A stretch of DNA of 64,000 bases from Lachnoclostridium sp. An118 (GCF_002160985.1 NZ_NFLQ01000015.1:1-64000), one strand, 5' to 3'. Shown: positions 1 through 9,280, counted from the first letter of the stretch. Made by a program: numbers and translations. The notes: generated by a model not told the origin, from the sequence alone.

Positions 1-79
1 ACGGTAAGGAAACAATAACATCTGATGGAGAGGGAAGCCCTCCTTCAGTTATTCATTTAGACTTTGTAACTATTAACCC

Positions 80-97
80 GTAGTCATTATTGACTAC
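80..97. promoter_or_regulatory. Perfect dyad upstream of proC
   Basis: A 7-bp perfect inverted repeat, GTAGTCA and TGACTAC separated by TTAT, sits about 27 bases before the proC start. It could be an operator or a small leader hairpin. I see no convincing -35/-10 pair correctly placed around it, and the rest of positions 1-124 shows only a weak GAGGG/CCCTC hairpin near 30-45. Confidence 0.3.
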
Positions 98-124
98 ACC
101 ATTATTATACTAGGAGGAATGAAA

Positions 125-922
125 ATGATCACAAAGAAGATTGGATGGATCGGATGCGGAAACATGGGAGGAGCAATCCTCCGCGGAGCTCTGGAGAGCG
201 GTGTGCTTGCCAGGGAAAACGCCATGGTCTATGATGTCAGCGCAGCCGCCATGGAGAAGGCAGAGGAATGGGGAGTGGCTCTGGGGGCGGACTGTGCGGA
301 TGTGTGCAGGAACAGCGACCTGATCCTGCTGGCGGTGAAGCCCCAGTACACGGAGCAGACGCTGGCCCAGTGCGGGGACGCCCTGGAGGGGAAGGCCCTC
401 GTTTCCATAGTGGCCGGGATCACGGCGGAGAGACTGAGGGGGATGTGTAAGGGAAGTCCCCGCATCCTGCGGACTATGCCCAATGCGCCGGCCATGGTGT
501 TTGAGGGAGCGTTCGCCCTCTGCTCCGACAATGACCTTGCGGCGGAAGAGATGGCGGCGGCCGAGGAGCTTTTCGAATCCATCGGTACTGTGGAGCAGGT
601 GTCGGAGCATCTCATTGACGCGGTCTGTGGCCTTAGCGGCGGAGGCCCGGCCTATGTGGCCATGTTCATCGAGGCAATGGCTGACGGGGGCGTAAAGCAG
701 GGACTGCCCCGGGCTGCCGCCTATCGGCTGGCGGCTCAGACCTGCCTGGGTACGGCAAAGATGATCCTGGATCTGGACATCCACCCGGGCCAGCTCAAGG
801 ATATGGTCACCTCTCCGGGAGGAACAACCATTGAGGGCTGCGAGGCGCTGGAAAAGGGCGGCATGAGAGGCGCGGTCATGGAGTGTATCAACGTGGCTAC
901 AGAGAAGTCGAAGAGGCTGTAA
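125..922 (+). CDS. proC: Pyrroline-5-carboxylate reductase
   Basis: This enzyme makes L-proline from 1-pyrroline-5-carboxylate using NAD(P)H, the last step of proline synthesis in the cytoplasm. The N-terminus carries the Rossmann motif IGWIGCGNMGGAIL. The C-terminal dimerisation domain has the family signature LSGGGPAYV and DMVTSPGGTTIEG. At 265 residues it has the family's normal length. An ATG two codons earlier (119) lies only one base after the AGGAGG at 112-117, so the ATG at 125, seven bases away, is the better start. It stands alone, convergent with the AraC-type gene downstream. Confidence 0.95.
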   Translation: MITKKIGWIGCGNMGGAILRGALESGVLARENAMVYDVSAAAMEKAEEWGVALGADCADVCRNSDLILLAVKPQYTEQTLAQCGDALEGKALVSIVAGITAERLRGMCKGSPRILRTMPNAPAMVFEGAFALCSDNDLAAEEMAAAEELFESIGTVEQVSEHLIDAVCGLSGGGPAYVAMFIEAMADGGVKQGLPRAAAYRLAAQTCLGTAKMILDLDIHPGQLKDMVTSPGGTTIEGCEALEKGGMRGAVMECINVATEKSKRL

Positions 923-955
923 AAGAAAAAGCTGCACTCAGGGGAACAGATATAG

Positions 956-994
956 GGAACGGGGGCTGTCCGGCAGGAGGACAGTCCCCGTTCC
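956..994. terminator. Hairpin between convergent proC and AraC-type gene
   Basis: The arms GGAAC-GGGG and CCCCGTTCC, extended by CTGTCC/GGACAG, form a strong stem with a 7-base loop. It lies between the convergent 3' ends of proC and the regulator and probably ends both transcripts, although the T-runs on either side are weak. Confidence 0.6.
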
Positions 995-1015
995 CTGTGA
1001 GAAGCTCTTTCCTGT

Positions 1016-1993
1016 CTATCTGTTCGGCGGCTGGGATATCCGACGGAATTCTCTGGGGCTTTTTTGGTACTTTTCCCTGAATTTGCGATAGAAGAAGCTG
1101 CTGTTTTCATAGCCTACCGCATGCAGGATGTCCTCTGCCGGGAGCTTTGTGTTTGCCAGCAGATAGGCGGCCTGCTGCAGTCTGCGCTCCATGAGGAGCT
1201 CCTTGAAATTTCTGGAGGTGTGCTGCTTTAAAAGGCGGCTGATGGCGTAGGGCTTCATATGAACAGAGGAGGCATACTCCTCCAGGGTGCCGGAGCGGTA
1301 GTGCTCATCGATGTACTGCAGAGCCATAAAGACCAGGTTCTGGTCAAAGAGCTCTCCCTCTTCATAGTCAATGGCGTCTGCAAAGCTGGTCAGATTGAGG
1401 AAGAGCAGGCCCATGGAGAACTGATTGATCGTATTTGGAGCAGAACTCTTCTGCACCAGCGTCCAGATCATGTTCTCAATGAGATTCTGGACGGGAAGGG
1501 CATCCCGGACATGAAAATGGAGATAGCTCCTTCCTGCGTTGTGCGCCTGAAGAGTGGAAAGGATAAAATTATAGAGGATGCTCCCGCTTTCCAGCATGTG
1601 TATAGCCTTGTCAAAAAACTCAGGGAGTATGATGAAGTTGACGGCAATATCATTTTCCCCGGCAGGAAGGATTTCCTGGGTAGCGTTCTGCCCCAGGAGA
1701 AGCAGGTCCCCCTCTGAGAGCACGATCCGGTGGGATCCGTTAATGATGTGGGTGGTGGAGCCGGCGCACATGTAGACCATTTCCACATAGTTGTGACCGT
1801 GCCGGGGGAAGTGTACAAACCTTGTGTGGGGGCGGACCTCAATAAGCTTTCCCTTTGACAGGAGCCTTCCGCTGTCGATGATAAAGCTTTTGGCGGATGT
1901 GTAGAGCTCGCGCCGGACATCTGTATTTCCATTCAGGATTTCCTGTTCTTCCGGTGTGATCTGTTTTAATATTTCTAAAATCCGTGGATCCAT
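1016..1993 (-). CDS. AraC-family regulator, probable rhamnose regulator
   Basis: A 325-residue transcription factor. The N-terminal part (about residues 45-160) looks like a cupin sugar-binding domain, with a HxHNYVEMVYMCAG segment and a GDLLLLG turn. The C-terminal 100 residues form the double helix-turn-helix of the AraC family: GTLEEYASSVHMKPYAISRL followed later by ILHAVGYENSSFFYRKFREK. I start it at MDPRILEI because GGAGAGGAG precedes that ATG; an in-frame ATG exists further upstream. It is divergent from rhaB, so by position it likely senses rhamnose or a phosphorylated product and controls the rha operon. The ligand is inferred, not shown. Confidence 0.85.
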   Translation of the reverse strand: MDPRILEILKQITPEEQEILNGNTDVRRELYTSAKSFIIDSGRLLSKGKLIEVRPHTRFVHFPRHGHNYVEMVYMCAGSTTHIINGSHRIVLSEGDLLLLGQNATQEILPAGENDIAVNFIILPEFFDKAIHMLESGSILYNFILSTLQAHNAGRSYLHFHVRDALPVQNLIENMIWTLVQKSSAPNTINQFSMGLLFLNLTSFADAIDYEEGELFDQNLVFMALQYIDEHYRSGTLEEYASSVHMKPYAISRLLKQHTSRNFKELLMERRLQQAAYLLANTKLPAEDILHAVGYENSSFFYRKFREKYQKSPREFRRISQPPNR

Positions 1994-2140
1994 TCTGCCT
2001 CTCCTCTCCAATTGGGTGTATGTTAGTATATAGTATAGCACATGCTGCAAATAAGGTCCGTTTTTTTTGAAAATGCAGACCTAAAAAACCGGAGAAAAAG
2101 AGGGTATCCTAAAAGAAAAACGAAAGGAGAGAGGAAGCAG
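1994..2140. promoter_or_regulatory. Divergent rha promoter region
   Basis: The 147 bases between the divergent AraC gene and rhaB hold AT-rich -10-like sequence (TATAGTATAG near 2026-2037) and a spaced inverted repeat, AGGTC at 2054-2058 and GACCT at 2078-2082. The repeat may be a regulator half-site pair. The assignment is tentative. Confidence 0.3.
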
Positions 2141-3565
2141 ATGAAGAGCTATCTGGCGGTGGATATCGGAGCCTCCAGCGGCCGTCATATGCTGGGATAT
2201 ATGGAAGACGGCAGGATGAAGATGGAAGAAATCTACCGCTTTCCAAACGGGATGACTCAGAGGGACGGAAAGCTTTGCTGGAATGTGGAGGAGCTGTTTG
2301 GCGAGATCATAAACGGCATGAAGCAGTGCGTTAGGATGGGATATACTCCCGGGAGTATGGGGATTGATACCTGGGGGGTGGACTTTGTGCTCCTGGATGA
2401 GAAGGACCGCCTGCTCGGCCCGGCTGTGGGTTACAGAGACGGACGGACAAGGGGGATGGACCGGAAGGTCTATGAGACGGTGCCGGAGGAGGAGCTGTAT
2501 ATGCGGACCGGGATCCAGAAGCAGCTGTTTAATACCGTGTATCAGCTTGCGGCCCTGAGAGAGCGTGAGCCGGAGCTGCTGAGCCGGGCTTACAGCCTTC
2601 TCATGCTCCCTGACTATTTTCATTTTCTGCTGACAGGACAGAAGTCGGCAGAGTACACAAATGCGACTACCACTCAGCTTGTGAATGCGAGGACTGGACA
2701 GTGGGATAGAGAGCTCATAGAGCGTCTTCGCTTTCCTGGCAGGATCTTCCAGAAAATCCACAGACCGGGCACGGTCCTCGGGACGCTTCAGGAGAAGATC
2801 CGAAAAGAGGTGGGATTTGACTGTCAGGTAGTGCTGCCGGCCACCCATGATACGGGATCTGCCGTGCTCGCCATGCCATGCCGGGAGGACACAGGGCTGT
2901 ACATCAGCTCCGGCACATGGTCCCTGATGGGGACAGAGGTGAGAGAGGCAGTCCTGACCGGGCAGGCGATGAAAGCAAATCTCACCAACGAGGGGGGCTA
3001 TGACAGGAGATTTCGGCTTCTGAAAAATATCATGGGCCTGTGGATGATACAGTCTGTGCGCCATGAGGACGGAGATGCCTACAGCTTTGCATGGATCTGC
3101 GGGGAGGCAGAAAAAAACAAGTCTTTCCCCTCCAGAGTAAATGTAAATGACGACAGCTTTCTGGCCCCGGAAAGTATGAAAGAGGCTGTGAAGGCATATT
3201 GCCGGAGCACAGGACAGCAGGTGCCTGACACGCCAGGGCAGATCGGGGCGGTGATCTATCAGAGCCTGGCAGAGTGCTATGGGAGGACGATAGAGGAGAT
3301 AGAAGCGGTCACGGGACAGACTTACCCGTGGATCCACATTATAGGAGGCGGAGCGAACGCTGATTACTTAAGCCAGATCACGGCAGAGGTTACCGGGCGC
3401 TGTGTGTCCGCCGGCCCTACAGAGGCGACCGCTATAGGCAATCTGGTGGTGCAGATGATGGCGGACGGCGTGTTTGGCAGCCTGAAGGAGGCGAGAGAGC
3501 ACGTCAGAGAGTCGTTTGGGATAAAGGTATTTGCGCCGCAGAGAATATGTGAGAAGGGAGAATAA
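2141..3565 (+). CDS. rhaB: Rhamnulokinase
   Basis: An FGGY-family sugar kinase of 474 residues that phosphorylates L-rhamnulose with ATP to rhamnulose 1-phosphate. The N-terminus (YLAVDIGASSGRHMLG) is the phosphate-binding DIGASSGR form typical of RhaB. GIDTWGVDFVLLD and the C-terminal IIGGGANADYLSQITA also match this subgroup. The ATG at 2141 follows AAAGGAGAGAGG; the upstream in-frame extension is lysine/arginine-rich leader sequence and unlikely to be translated. It is the first gene of the rhaB-rhaA'-rhaD run, with rhaA starting 5 bases after its stop. Confidence 0.93.
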   Translation: MKSYLAVDIGASSGRHMLGYMEDGRMKMEEIYRFPNGMTQRDGKLCWNVEELFGEIINGMKQCVRMGYTPGSMGIDTWGVDFVLLDEKDRLLGPAVGYRDGRTRGMDRKVYETVPEEELYMRTGIQKQLFNTVYQLAALREREPELLSRAYSLLMLPDYFHFLLTGQKSAEYTNATTTQLVNARTGQWDRELIERLRFPGRIFQKIHRPGTVLGTLQEKIRKEVGFDCQVVLPATHDTGSAVLAMPCREDTGLYISSGTWSLMGTEVREAVLTGQAMKANLTNEGGYDRRFRLLKNIMGLWMIQSVRHEDGDAYSFAWICGEAEKNKSFPSRVNVNDDSFLAPESMKEAVKAYCRSTGQQVPDTPGQIGAVIYQSLAECYGRTIEEIEAVTGQTYPWIHIIGGGANADYLSQITAEVTGRCVSAGPTEATAIGNLVVQMMADGVFGSLKEAREHVRESFGIKVFAPQRICEKGE

Positions 3566-3570
3566 AAGAA

Positions 3571-4681
3571 ATGACAGCCGAGGAGCGTTACAAGGAGGCA
3601 AAGTCAAGATATGCCGGAATAGCTGTGGACACGGACCGGGCGCTGGATATTTTAAAGGAGATCCCTGTGTCCATGCACTGCTGGCAGGGCGACGACGTGG
3701 CTGGCTTTGACTATGACGGCCCGCTCACAGGCGGGATCCAGACAACCGGAAATTATCCGGGGCGGGCCAGGACACCAGAAGAGCTGATGGAGGATATAGA
3801 CAAGGTGCTGGCCCTGGCCCCGGGCAGGACAAAGCTGAATCTCCATGCATCCTATGCGGTTTTTGAGGATGGAGTGCAGGTGGACAGAGACAGGCTGCAG
3901 CCACGGACAGGCATGTCTTCGGATCGCGGAGTATTTTGCTGAGGAGACAGGGCAGCCCTGTGTCATGAACATATGGATACCAGACGGATTCAAGGACATT
4001 CCGGCGGACCGCCTGTCGCCCAGAGCCAGGTTTAAAGCCTCTCTGGACCAGATCCTGGACCTCCCCTACGACAGGGAGAAGGTGCTTGTGTGTCTGGAGT
4101 CCAAGGTGTTTGGCATCGGCATGGAGTCCTACACGGTCGGCTCCTGGGAGTTTGCCGTCAGCTATGCGGCCGGAAGGGGCATCCTCCCCCTGATGGACAA
4201 CGGTCACTACCATCCCACGGAGATGGTCTCGGACAAGCTCTCTGCCATGCTGCTTTTCTTTGACAGGATCGCGCTGCATGTGACAAGGCCGGTGCGCTGG
4301 GATTCGGATCATGTGGTGCTCTTTGACGATGAGACGAGGGAGATAGCCGGAGAGATCGTGAGGAATAATGCTCTGGACAGAGTGATGATCGGCCTGGATT
4401 TCTTTGATGCCAGTATCAACCGCATAGCTGCCTGGACGGTGGGGCTGCGGAGCTTTCGAAAGGCCCTTCTTTATGCGCTCCTGACACCAAATGAAAGACT
4501 GGCAGAGCTCCAGAAGGAGGGCAGGCTTACGGAGGTCATGGTGCTGCGGGAGGAGCTGAAGACATACCCCTTCGGAGCTGTATGGGATTATTTCTGCGAA
4601 AAGGAAGGGGTTCCTGTGGGCGAGTCATGGTTTGAGGAAGTAAAGGAGTACGAGAGGAAAACTCTGGCCGGCAGACAGTAG
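3571..4681 (+). pseudogene. rhaA: L-rhamnose isomerase, broken by internal deletion/frameshift
   Basis: RhaA converts L-rhamnose to L-rhamnulose. The first 112 or so codons (MTAEERYKEAKSRYAGIAVD to VDRDRLQP, with SMHCWQGDDVAGF and GGIQTTGNYPG) are intact. Reading then shifts at 3901-3902 and that frame stops at 3942. The rest of the enzyme continues in the +2 frame, from HGQACLRIAEYFAEETG to 4681, with LESKVFGIGMESYTVGSWEF, GHYHPTE, RPVRWDSDHVV and GLDFFDASINRIAAW. Against the remembered E. coli RhaA, about 48 residues are missing at the join, a deletion near 146 bp that removes the DFNPxxFSHP substrate-site segment. Metal-site residues in the second part remain. It is either a true pseudogene or an assembly error. 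Confidence 0.88.
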
Positions 4682-4729
4682 GCAGATCGCCGGTGAAGAG
4701 ATATAATAAAAGAAAAAGGAGAAGTAAAA

Positions 4730-5563
4730 ATGAGTGGTGTTACGGATGCAAAATTTGTACAGGGTTTTATGAAAATGTGCAGTGACGGATGGGAGCTTGG
4801 ATGGCATGAGAGGAACGGAGGAAATCTTACCTATCGCATGAAGGAGGAGGAAGTTCGGGAGGTGCTTCCCCTGCTTGACAGGACCGGAGAGTGGAAGTCC
4901 ATTGGCGCTTCTGTCCCCGGACTTGCGGAGGAATATTTTCTGGTCACCGGAAGTGGGAAGTATTTTCGTAACGTGTCTCTGGACCCGGAGGACAGTACGG
5001 CCATTATTGAAATCGATGGGAAGGGAGAAAATTACCGGATCTGCTGGGGGCTGGTGAACGGCGGAAGACCTACCAGCGAGCTGCCCAGCCACCTGATGAA
5101 CCATGAGGTGAAAAAGGAAGTCTCAGGCGGAAGGCACAGAGTCATCTACCACGCCCACACCCCGAATGTGATCGCTCTCACCTTTGTCCTTCCCCTCAGA
5201 GACGAGGTGTTTACAAGGGAAATCTGGGAGATGATGACAGAGTGCCCCATCGTGTTCCCGGACGGCATCGGCGTTGTGGGATGGATGGTGCCCGGCGGCA
5301 GAGATATTGCAGTGGAGACAAGCAGGTTGATGCGCACATACAATGTGGCTGTCTGGGCTCATCATGGCATGTTCTGCTCCGGGGAGGACTTTGACCTGAC
5401 CTTCGGACTGATGCACACCGTGGAGAAATCTGCCGAGATACTGGTGAAGGTGCTCTCCATGCGCCCGGACAAGCGGCAGACGATCCAGCCTCAGGATTTC
5501 CAGGACCTTGCAGAGGAATTTCAGGTGGAACTGCCGGAGAGATTCCTCTATGAGAAGGGCTAG
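4730..5563 (+). CDS. rhaD: Rhamnulose-1-phosphate aldolase
   Basis: A zinc class II aldolase of 277 residues that splits rhamnulose 1-phosphate into dihydroxyacetone phosphate and L-lactaldehyde. The expected zinc and acid residues are visible: IYHAHTPNVIALT gives the HxH pair, VWAHHGMFCSG the third histidine, and RPTSELPSHL the glutamate. WHERNGGNLTYR near the N-terminus is also typical. The start follows AAAGGAGAAG. It lies 48 bases after the broken rhaA. No rhamnose transporter, mutarotase or lactaldehyde reductase is encoded nearby. Confidence 0.93.
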   Translation: MSGVTDAKFVQGFMKMCSDGWELGWHERNGGNLTYRMKEEEVREVLPLLDRTGEWKSIGASVPGLAEEYFLVTGSGKYFRNVSLDPEDSTAIIEIDGKGENYRICWGLVNGGRPTSELPSHLMNHEVKKEVSGGRHRVIYHAHTPNVIALTFVLPLRDEVFTREIWEMMTECPIVFPDGIGVVGWMVPGGRDIAVETSRLMRTYNVAVWAHHGMFCSGEDFDLTFGLMHTVEKSAEILVKVLSMRPDKRQTIQPQDFQDLAEEFQVELPERFLYEKG

Positions 5564-5613
5564 ACAGCCGGATAAAGCGCTGTATTTTTTACGTCAGGAG
5601 GGAGGCATAGGCT

Positions 5614-6615
5614 ATGCAGAAAAATAAATGGACGGATTTCCCCAAGGTGGAGCTGCACTGCCACCTGGACGGTTCCCTGAGCCGGGAGTTCGTGGAAGAG
5701 AGGCTGGGGAGGAAGGTGTCCCTTAAGGAGCTGCAGGTGGACAGGGACTGCCGGAGCCTTTTGCAGTACCTGGAAAAATTCAGCCTGCCCCTTGCCTGCC
5801 TCCAGGACGAGGAGGGGCTGCGGGGAGCCGGGTATGACTTTATAAAATCTGTGTCAAGGGAGAATGTGCGATATGTGGAGGTGCGCTTTGCGCCCTCCCT
5901 CTCGGCTCACGGCTCCCTTACCTGCGGGAGGGTGATACGGTCCCTCCTGGAAGGGCTGGAGCAGGGCAGAAGAGAGCTTGGGACAGAGTACAATGTCATT
6001 GTGTGCGCCATGCGGGGGCATACCTTTGAGCAGAATCTGGCTATGCTTCAGGCGGCCCGGGAGTTTCTGGGCCAGGGCGTGTGCGGGGCGGACCTGGCGG
6101 GCAATGAGGCGGCCTATCCCATGGCGGATTTCCTGGAGCTCTTTGCCCGGGCAAAAGAGATGGGGATGCCCTTCACCATCCATGCGGGAGAGTGCGGGAG
6201 CCCTGCAAATATCCGGGATGCCATAGACGCCGGAGCCTGGCGGATCGGCCACGGGATTGCGATGAGAGGGCAGGATGAGCTCAAAAGGCTCTGCAGGCAG
6301 AAGAATATCGGCATTGAGCTGTGCCCTGTCAGCAATCTCCAGACAAAGGCGGTGGAGAGCCCCGGGGATTATCCTTTGAGAGAATTTCTGGACGGGGGAC
6401 TGAAGGTCACTGTCAACACCGATAACCGCACGGTCAGCGGCAGCACGCTGTCCGGGGAGCTGGAGCTTGTGCAGGAACTTTATGGTATCAGTGACCTGGA
6501 GATCCGCCGGATGATGGAGAACGCCGCTGAGGTCTCCTTTGCGGACGACAGTGTAAAGCAGGAGCTGCTCCGGCAGATACGGGCCGCGAAAGGAGGAGAC
6601 TATGAAACGCTATAA
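5614..6615 (+). CDS. add: Adenosine deaminase
   Basis: Hydrolyses adenosine (and deoxyadenosine) to inosine and ammonia. It has 333 residues, as usual for bacterial Add. The zinc and catalytic motifs are present in order: [13 protein letters not shown] at the N-terminus, [19 protein letters not shown], and [15 protein letters not shown] near the C-terminus. The last differs slightly from the common NTDDP form, as in clostridial members. The ATG has a strong GGAGG upstream. It overlaps the next gene, deoB, by 14 bases, so the two are translationally coupled. Confidence 0.9.
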   Translation: MQKNKWTDFPKVELHCHLDGSLSREFVEERLGRKVSLKELQVDRDCRSLLQYLEKFSLPLACLQDEEGLRGAGYDFIKSVSRENVRYVEVRFAPSLSAHGSLTCGRVIRSLLEGLEQGRRELGTEYNVIVCAMRGHTFEQNLAMLQAAREFLGQGVCGADLAGNEAAYPMADFLELFARAKEMGMPFTIHAGECGSPANIRDAIDAGAWRIGHGIAMRGQDELKRLCRQKNIGIELCPVSNLQTKAVESPGDYPLREFLDGGLKVTVNTDNRTVSGSTLSGELELVQELYGISDLEIRRMMENAAEVSFADDSVKQELLRQIRAAKGGDYETL

Positions 6616-7792
6616 AAGGATTTTCGTTATTGTCCTGGATTCTCTGGGCGTAGGAGCCATGCCCGACGCACCGGAGTACGGAGATGCGGGTGTGGATACC
6701 TTCGGACATATCCTTCGGGCTGTGGGTCCTCTCTCCATCCCTCATCTGCAGAAGCTGGGCATGCTGAACCTGCATCCCTGTCCGCAGCTGGGCCCTGTTC
6801 CGGCGCCTGCGGGGCGCTTCATGCGGATGGCGGAGGCCAGCAGGAGCAAGGACACCATGACCGGTCACTGGGAGATGATGGGGCTGAAGGTGGAGAAACC
6901 ATTTAAGACCTTTACGGAGCACGGATTTCCGCCGGAGCTGATCGCCGAGCTGGAAAAGCGGTGCGGCAAAAGGGTGATAGGCAACAAGAGCGAGAGTGGG
7001 ACGAAGATCCTGGACGAGCTGGGGGAGGAGGAGATACGGGACGGCTCCATGATCGTCTACACCTCTGCCGACTCGGTGCTCCAGATCGCAGGCAACGAGG
7101 AGACCTTTGACCTTGCTGAACTGTACCGGTGCTGTGAGATTGCCAGGGAGCTTACTATGAGGGATGAGTGGAAGGTGGGGCGGGTCATTGCAAGACCTTA
7201 TGTGGGAAAGAAGAAGGGCCAGTTTGTCCGCACCAGCAACCGCCGGGACTATGCGCTGAAGCCATTTGGAAGGACGGCTATGAACGTGCTCAGGGACGCA
7301 GGCCTCGATGTGATCGCGGTTGGCAAGATCCACGACATCTTCTCGGGTGAGGGGATCACCCGCTCCCTCCACTCGGACAGCTCCGTACACGGCATGGAGC
7401 AGACCTGCGGACTGTGCCGGGAGGATTTCCGGGGACTGTGCTTTACGAATCTGGTGGACTTTGACGCCCTGTGGGGACACAGGAGAGACCCTGCCGGGTA
7501 TGCGGGGGAGATAGAGAGGTTTGACGCGGGCCTGGGACGGCTGATGGAGCTTATGAGGGAGGATGACCTGGTGATCCTGACGGCGGACCACGGCAATGAC
7601 CCCACATACACAGGGACGGACCACACCCGGGAGTACGTGCCCTTTATTGCCTGGTCTCCCTCCATGGAGAGCGGAGGGGCACTGCCGGATGCGGACACCT
7701 TTGCCGTCATAGGGGCTACCGTGACGGACAATTTCGGCCTGGAGCTGCCGGAGGGGACTATAGGTACCTCCCGGCTGCCTGAGCTGCTGTAG
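6602..7792 (+). CDS. deoB: Phosphopentomutase
   Basis: Interconverts ribose (or deoxyribose) 1-phosphate and 5-phosphate, feeding nucleoside-derived pentose into central metabolism. The 396-residue length is typical. It belongs to the alkaline phosphatase superfamily: the N-terminal [17 protein letters not shown] and the C-terminal [20 protein letters not shown] hold the metal ligands, and [13 protein letters not shown] gives the phosphorylated threonine region. It starts inside the end of add and is followed after 25 bases by a purine nucleoside phosphorylase, so the three form a salvage operon. Confidence 0.95.
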   Translation: MKRYKRIFVIVLDSLGVGAMPDAPEYGDAGVDTFGHILRAVGPLSIPHLQKLGMLNLHPCPQLGPVPAPAGRFMRMAEASRSKDTMTGHWEMMGLKVEKPFKTFTEHGFPPELIAELEKRCGKRVIGNKSESGTKILDELGEEEIRDGSMIVYTSADSVLQIAGNEETFDLAELYRCCEIARELTMRDEWKVGRVIARPYVGKKKGQFVRTSNRRDYALKPFGRTAMNVLRDAGLDVIAVGKIHDIFSGEGITRSLHSDSSVHGMEQTCGLCREDFRGLCFTNLVDFDALWGHRRDPAGYAGEIERFDAGLGRLMELMREDDLVILTADHGNDPTYTGTDHTREYVPFIAWSPSMESGGALPDADTFAVIGATVTDNFGLELPEGTIGTSRLPELL

Positions 7793-7817
7793 AGAATTGC
7801 GGAGAAAGGGGAAGACT

Positions 7818-8633
7818 ATGTACAGACGACTGAAAAACTATGTGGATATCATAAGAGAGAGGACGGATCTTGTTCCCGGCGCGGCCATCGTGCTGGGATC
7901 AGGGCTCGGCGCCTACGGGGAGCGGATCCGGGTGGAGGCAGAGATACCCTACAGCCGGCTGGAGGGCTTCCCGGTCTCCACTGTGGCCGGCCATCAGGGA
8001 CGCTTCCTCTTCGGCACGGTGAGGGGAGTGCCTGTGGTGCTGATGCAGGGGAGAGTCCACTACTACGAAGGGTACGACATGCAGGAGGTGGTCCTGCCCG
8101 TCCGGCTGATGGGGATGCTGGGGGCGCACACGCTCCTTCTGACCAATGCGGCAGGAGGGATCAACCTGTCCTACGAGCCGGGTGACCTGATGATGCTCAC
8201 AGACCATATTTCTTCCTTTGTTCCCAGTCCTTTGCGGGGAGCCAATATGGAGGAGCTGGGGCCCCGCTTTCCTGATATGAGCCAGGTCTATGACCGGGGA
8301 CTGATGGAGAAGCTGCGGGGTGCGGCGCAAAGAGAGGGGATCGTCCTGCGGGAGGGCGTATATGCCCAGATGTCCGGACCCAATTATGAGACGCCGGCGG
8401 AGATACGGATGCTCCGCACCCTGGGGGCGGACGCCGTGGGCATGAGCACGGTCTGTGAGGCCATGGCAGCCCGCCATATGGGAATGCGTGTGTGCGGCAT
8501 ATCCTGTATCACCAATATGGCAGCAGGCATACTGGACAGGCCGCTGGACCACCAGGAGGTGCAGGAGACGGCCGACAGGGTGAAAGATCACTTCGAGCGG
8601 CTGGTGACCTCTTTTGTCAGCAGCCTGGCGTAA
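7818..8633 (+). CDS. punA: Purine nucleoside phosphorylase
   Basis: Phosphorolyses inosine and guanosine to the free base and ribose 1-phosphate, the substrate of the upstream DeoB. It has 271 residues and is of the trimeric type. IVLGSGLGAYGERI, VAGHQGRF, MQGRVHYYEGYDM, LTNAAGGINLSY, and MSGPNYETPAEI with GADAVGMSTVCEA are clear family motifs. The ATG at 7818 follows GGAGAAAGGGG; an ATG 7 codons earlier is less well placed. Together, Add, Pnp and DeoB turn adenosine into hypoxanthine and ribose 5-phosphate. Confidence 0.93.
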   Translation: MYRRLKNYVDIIRERTDLVPGAAIVLGSGLGAYGERIRVEAEIPYSRLEGFPVSTVAGHQGRFLFGTVRGVPVVLMQGRVHYYEGYDMQEVVLPVRLMGMLGAHTLLLTNAAGGINLSYEPGDLMMLTDHISSFVPSPLRGANMEELGPRFPDMSQVYDRGLMEKLRGAAQREGIVLREGVYAQMSGPNYETPAEIRMLRTLGADAVGMSTVCEAMAARHMGMRVCGISCITNMAAGILDRPLDHQEVQETADRVKDHFERLVTSFVSSLA

Positions 8634-8656
8634 AAGCTGCCTCTTTGAAACAAGGA

Positions 8657-8696
8657 TTGACAAACTCTGCCGTGGGGCCTATGATTATTACTAATA
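8657..8696 (+). promoter_or_regulatory. Promoter and operator-like dyad for the MarR gene
   Basis: TTGACA (8657-8662), exactly 17 bases, then TATGAT (8680-8685) makes a near-consensus promoter. Immediately after it, TATTA-C-TAATA (8686-8696) is a perfect inverted repeat at the expected transcription start, followed by a further CTAATA. This is where a self-repressing MarR protein would bind. Confidence 0.65.
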
Positions 8697-8725
8697 CTAA
8701 TAGCAATTGCGGATGGAGAGAAAGC

Positions 8726-9151
8726 ATGGATTACAAAGAGATGGCAGAGGAGCTGTTGAAAATGCGCTCTGAATGGTCTCATGTGGCGGCGAATGAGGAG
8801 CTGGCCAGGCTCACGAAGGGAGAGTGCTTTGTCCTGAACTATCTGGAAAAAAGGGGAGGGACAGCCTTCCCGAAGGATCTCAGCAGAGAGATGCAGGTCA
8901 GCACAGCGCGCATTGCCGCGCTTTTAAAGCATATGGAGATGAAGGGGTGGGTGACCCGCGCGGCTGACTGCCAGGATAACAGGCAGGTCATCGTCTCTCT
9001 TACTCCTGCAGGCAGAGCTGAGATCGAAGACAAGAGAGAGAAGGCGCTGGAGGATGTGGCCAGGCTGTTGGAATTTCTGGGGCCCCGGGATGCGGAGACT
9101 CTGCTGCGCATCCAGAAAAAGGTTGTGAAAGAATTTGCAGGACAGGAATAG
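8726..9151 (+). CDS. MarR-family transcriptional regulator
   Basis: A 141-residue winged-helix protein. The central region (FVLNYLEKRGGTAFPKDLSR, then MQVSTARIAALLKHMEMKGW) is the recognition helix, and the wing follows with VTRAADCQDNRQVIVSLTPAG, a standard MarR layout. The long open frame upstream overlaps the phosphorylase gene; the ATG at 8726 follows GGATGGAGAGAAAG and removes that overlap. It has its own promoter and probably represses itself. The inducer and other targets cannot be told from the sequence. Confidence 0.88.
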   Translation: MDYKEMAEELLKMRSEWSHVAANEELARLTKGECFVLNYLEKRGGTAFPKDLSREMQVSTARIAALLKHMEMKGWVTRAADCQDNRQVIVSLTPAGRAEIEDKREKALEDVARLLEFLGPRDAETLLRIQKKVVKEFAGQE

Positions 9152-9153
9152 AG

Positions 9154-9184
9154 AAAGGGCTGGACATGTTGTTCCGGCCCTTTT
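9154..9184 (+). terminator. Rho-independent terminator after the MarR gene
   Basis: AAAGGGCTGG and CCGGCCCTTTT form a GC-rich stem followed by a T-run (CCCTTTTGT), three bases after the MarR stop codon. Confidence 0.8.
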
Positions 9185-9280
9185 GTCACCCGACCGGGAA
9201 ATTTGGCGCACGGAAACAGTTGACTGGCTCCCCCGGCTGTGTGAAAATTATAGATAAGGCTTATATCGCGGGAGGCAGAT

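Noticed and set aside
1259-1717. 152-codon plus-strand frame inside the AraC-type regulator
   Set aside because: It is the complement of a clear AraC coding region and has no family features.
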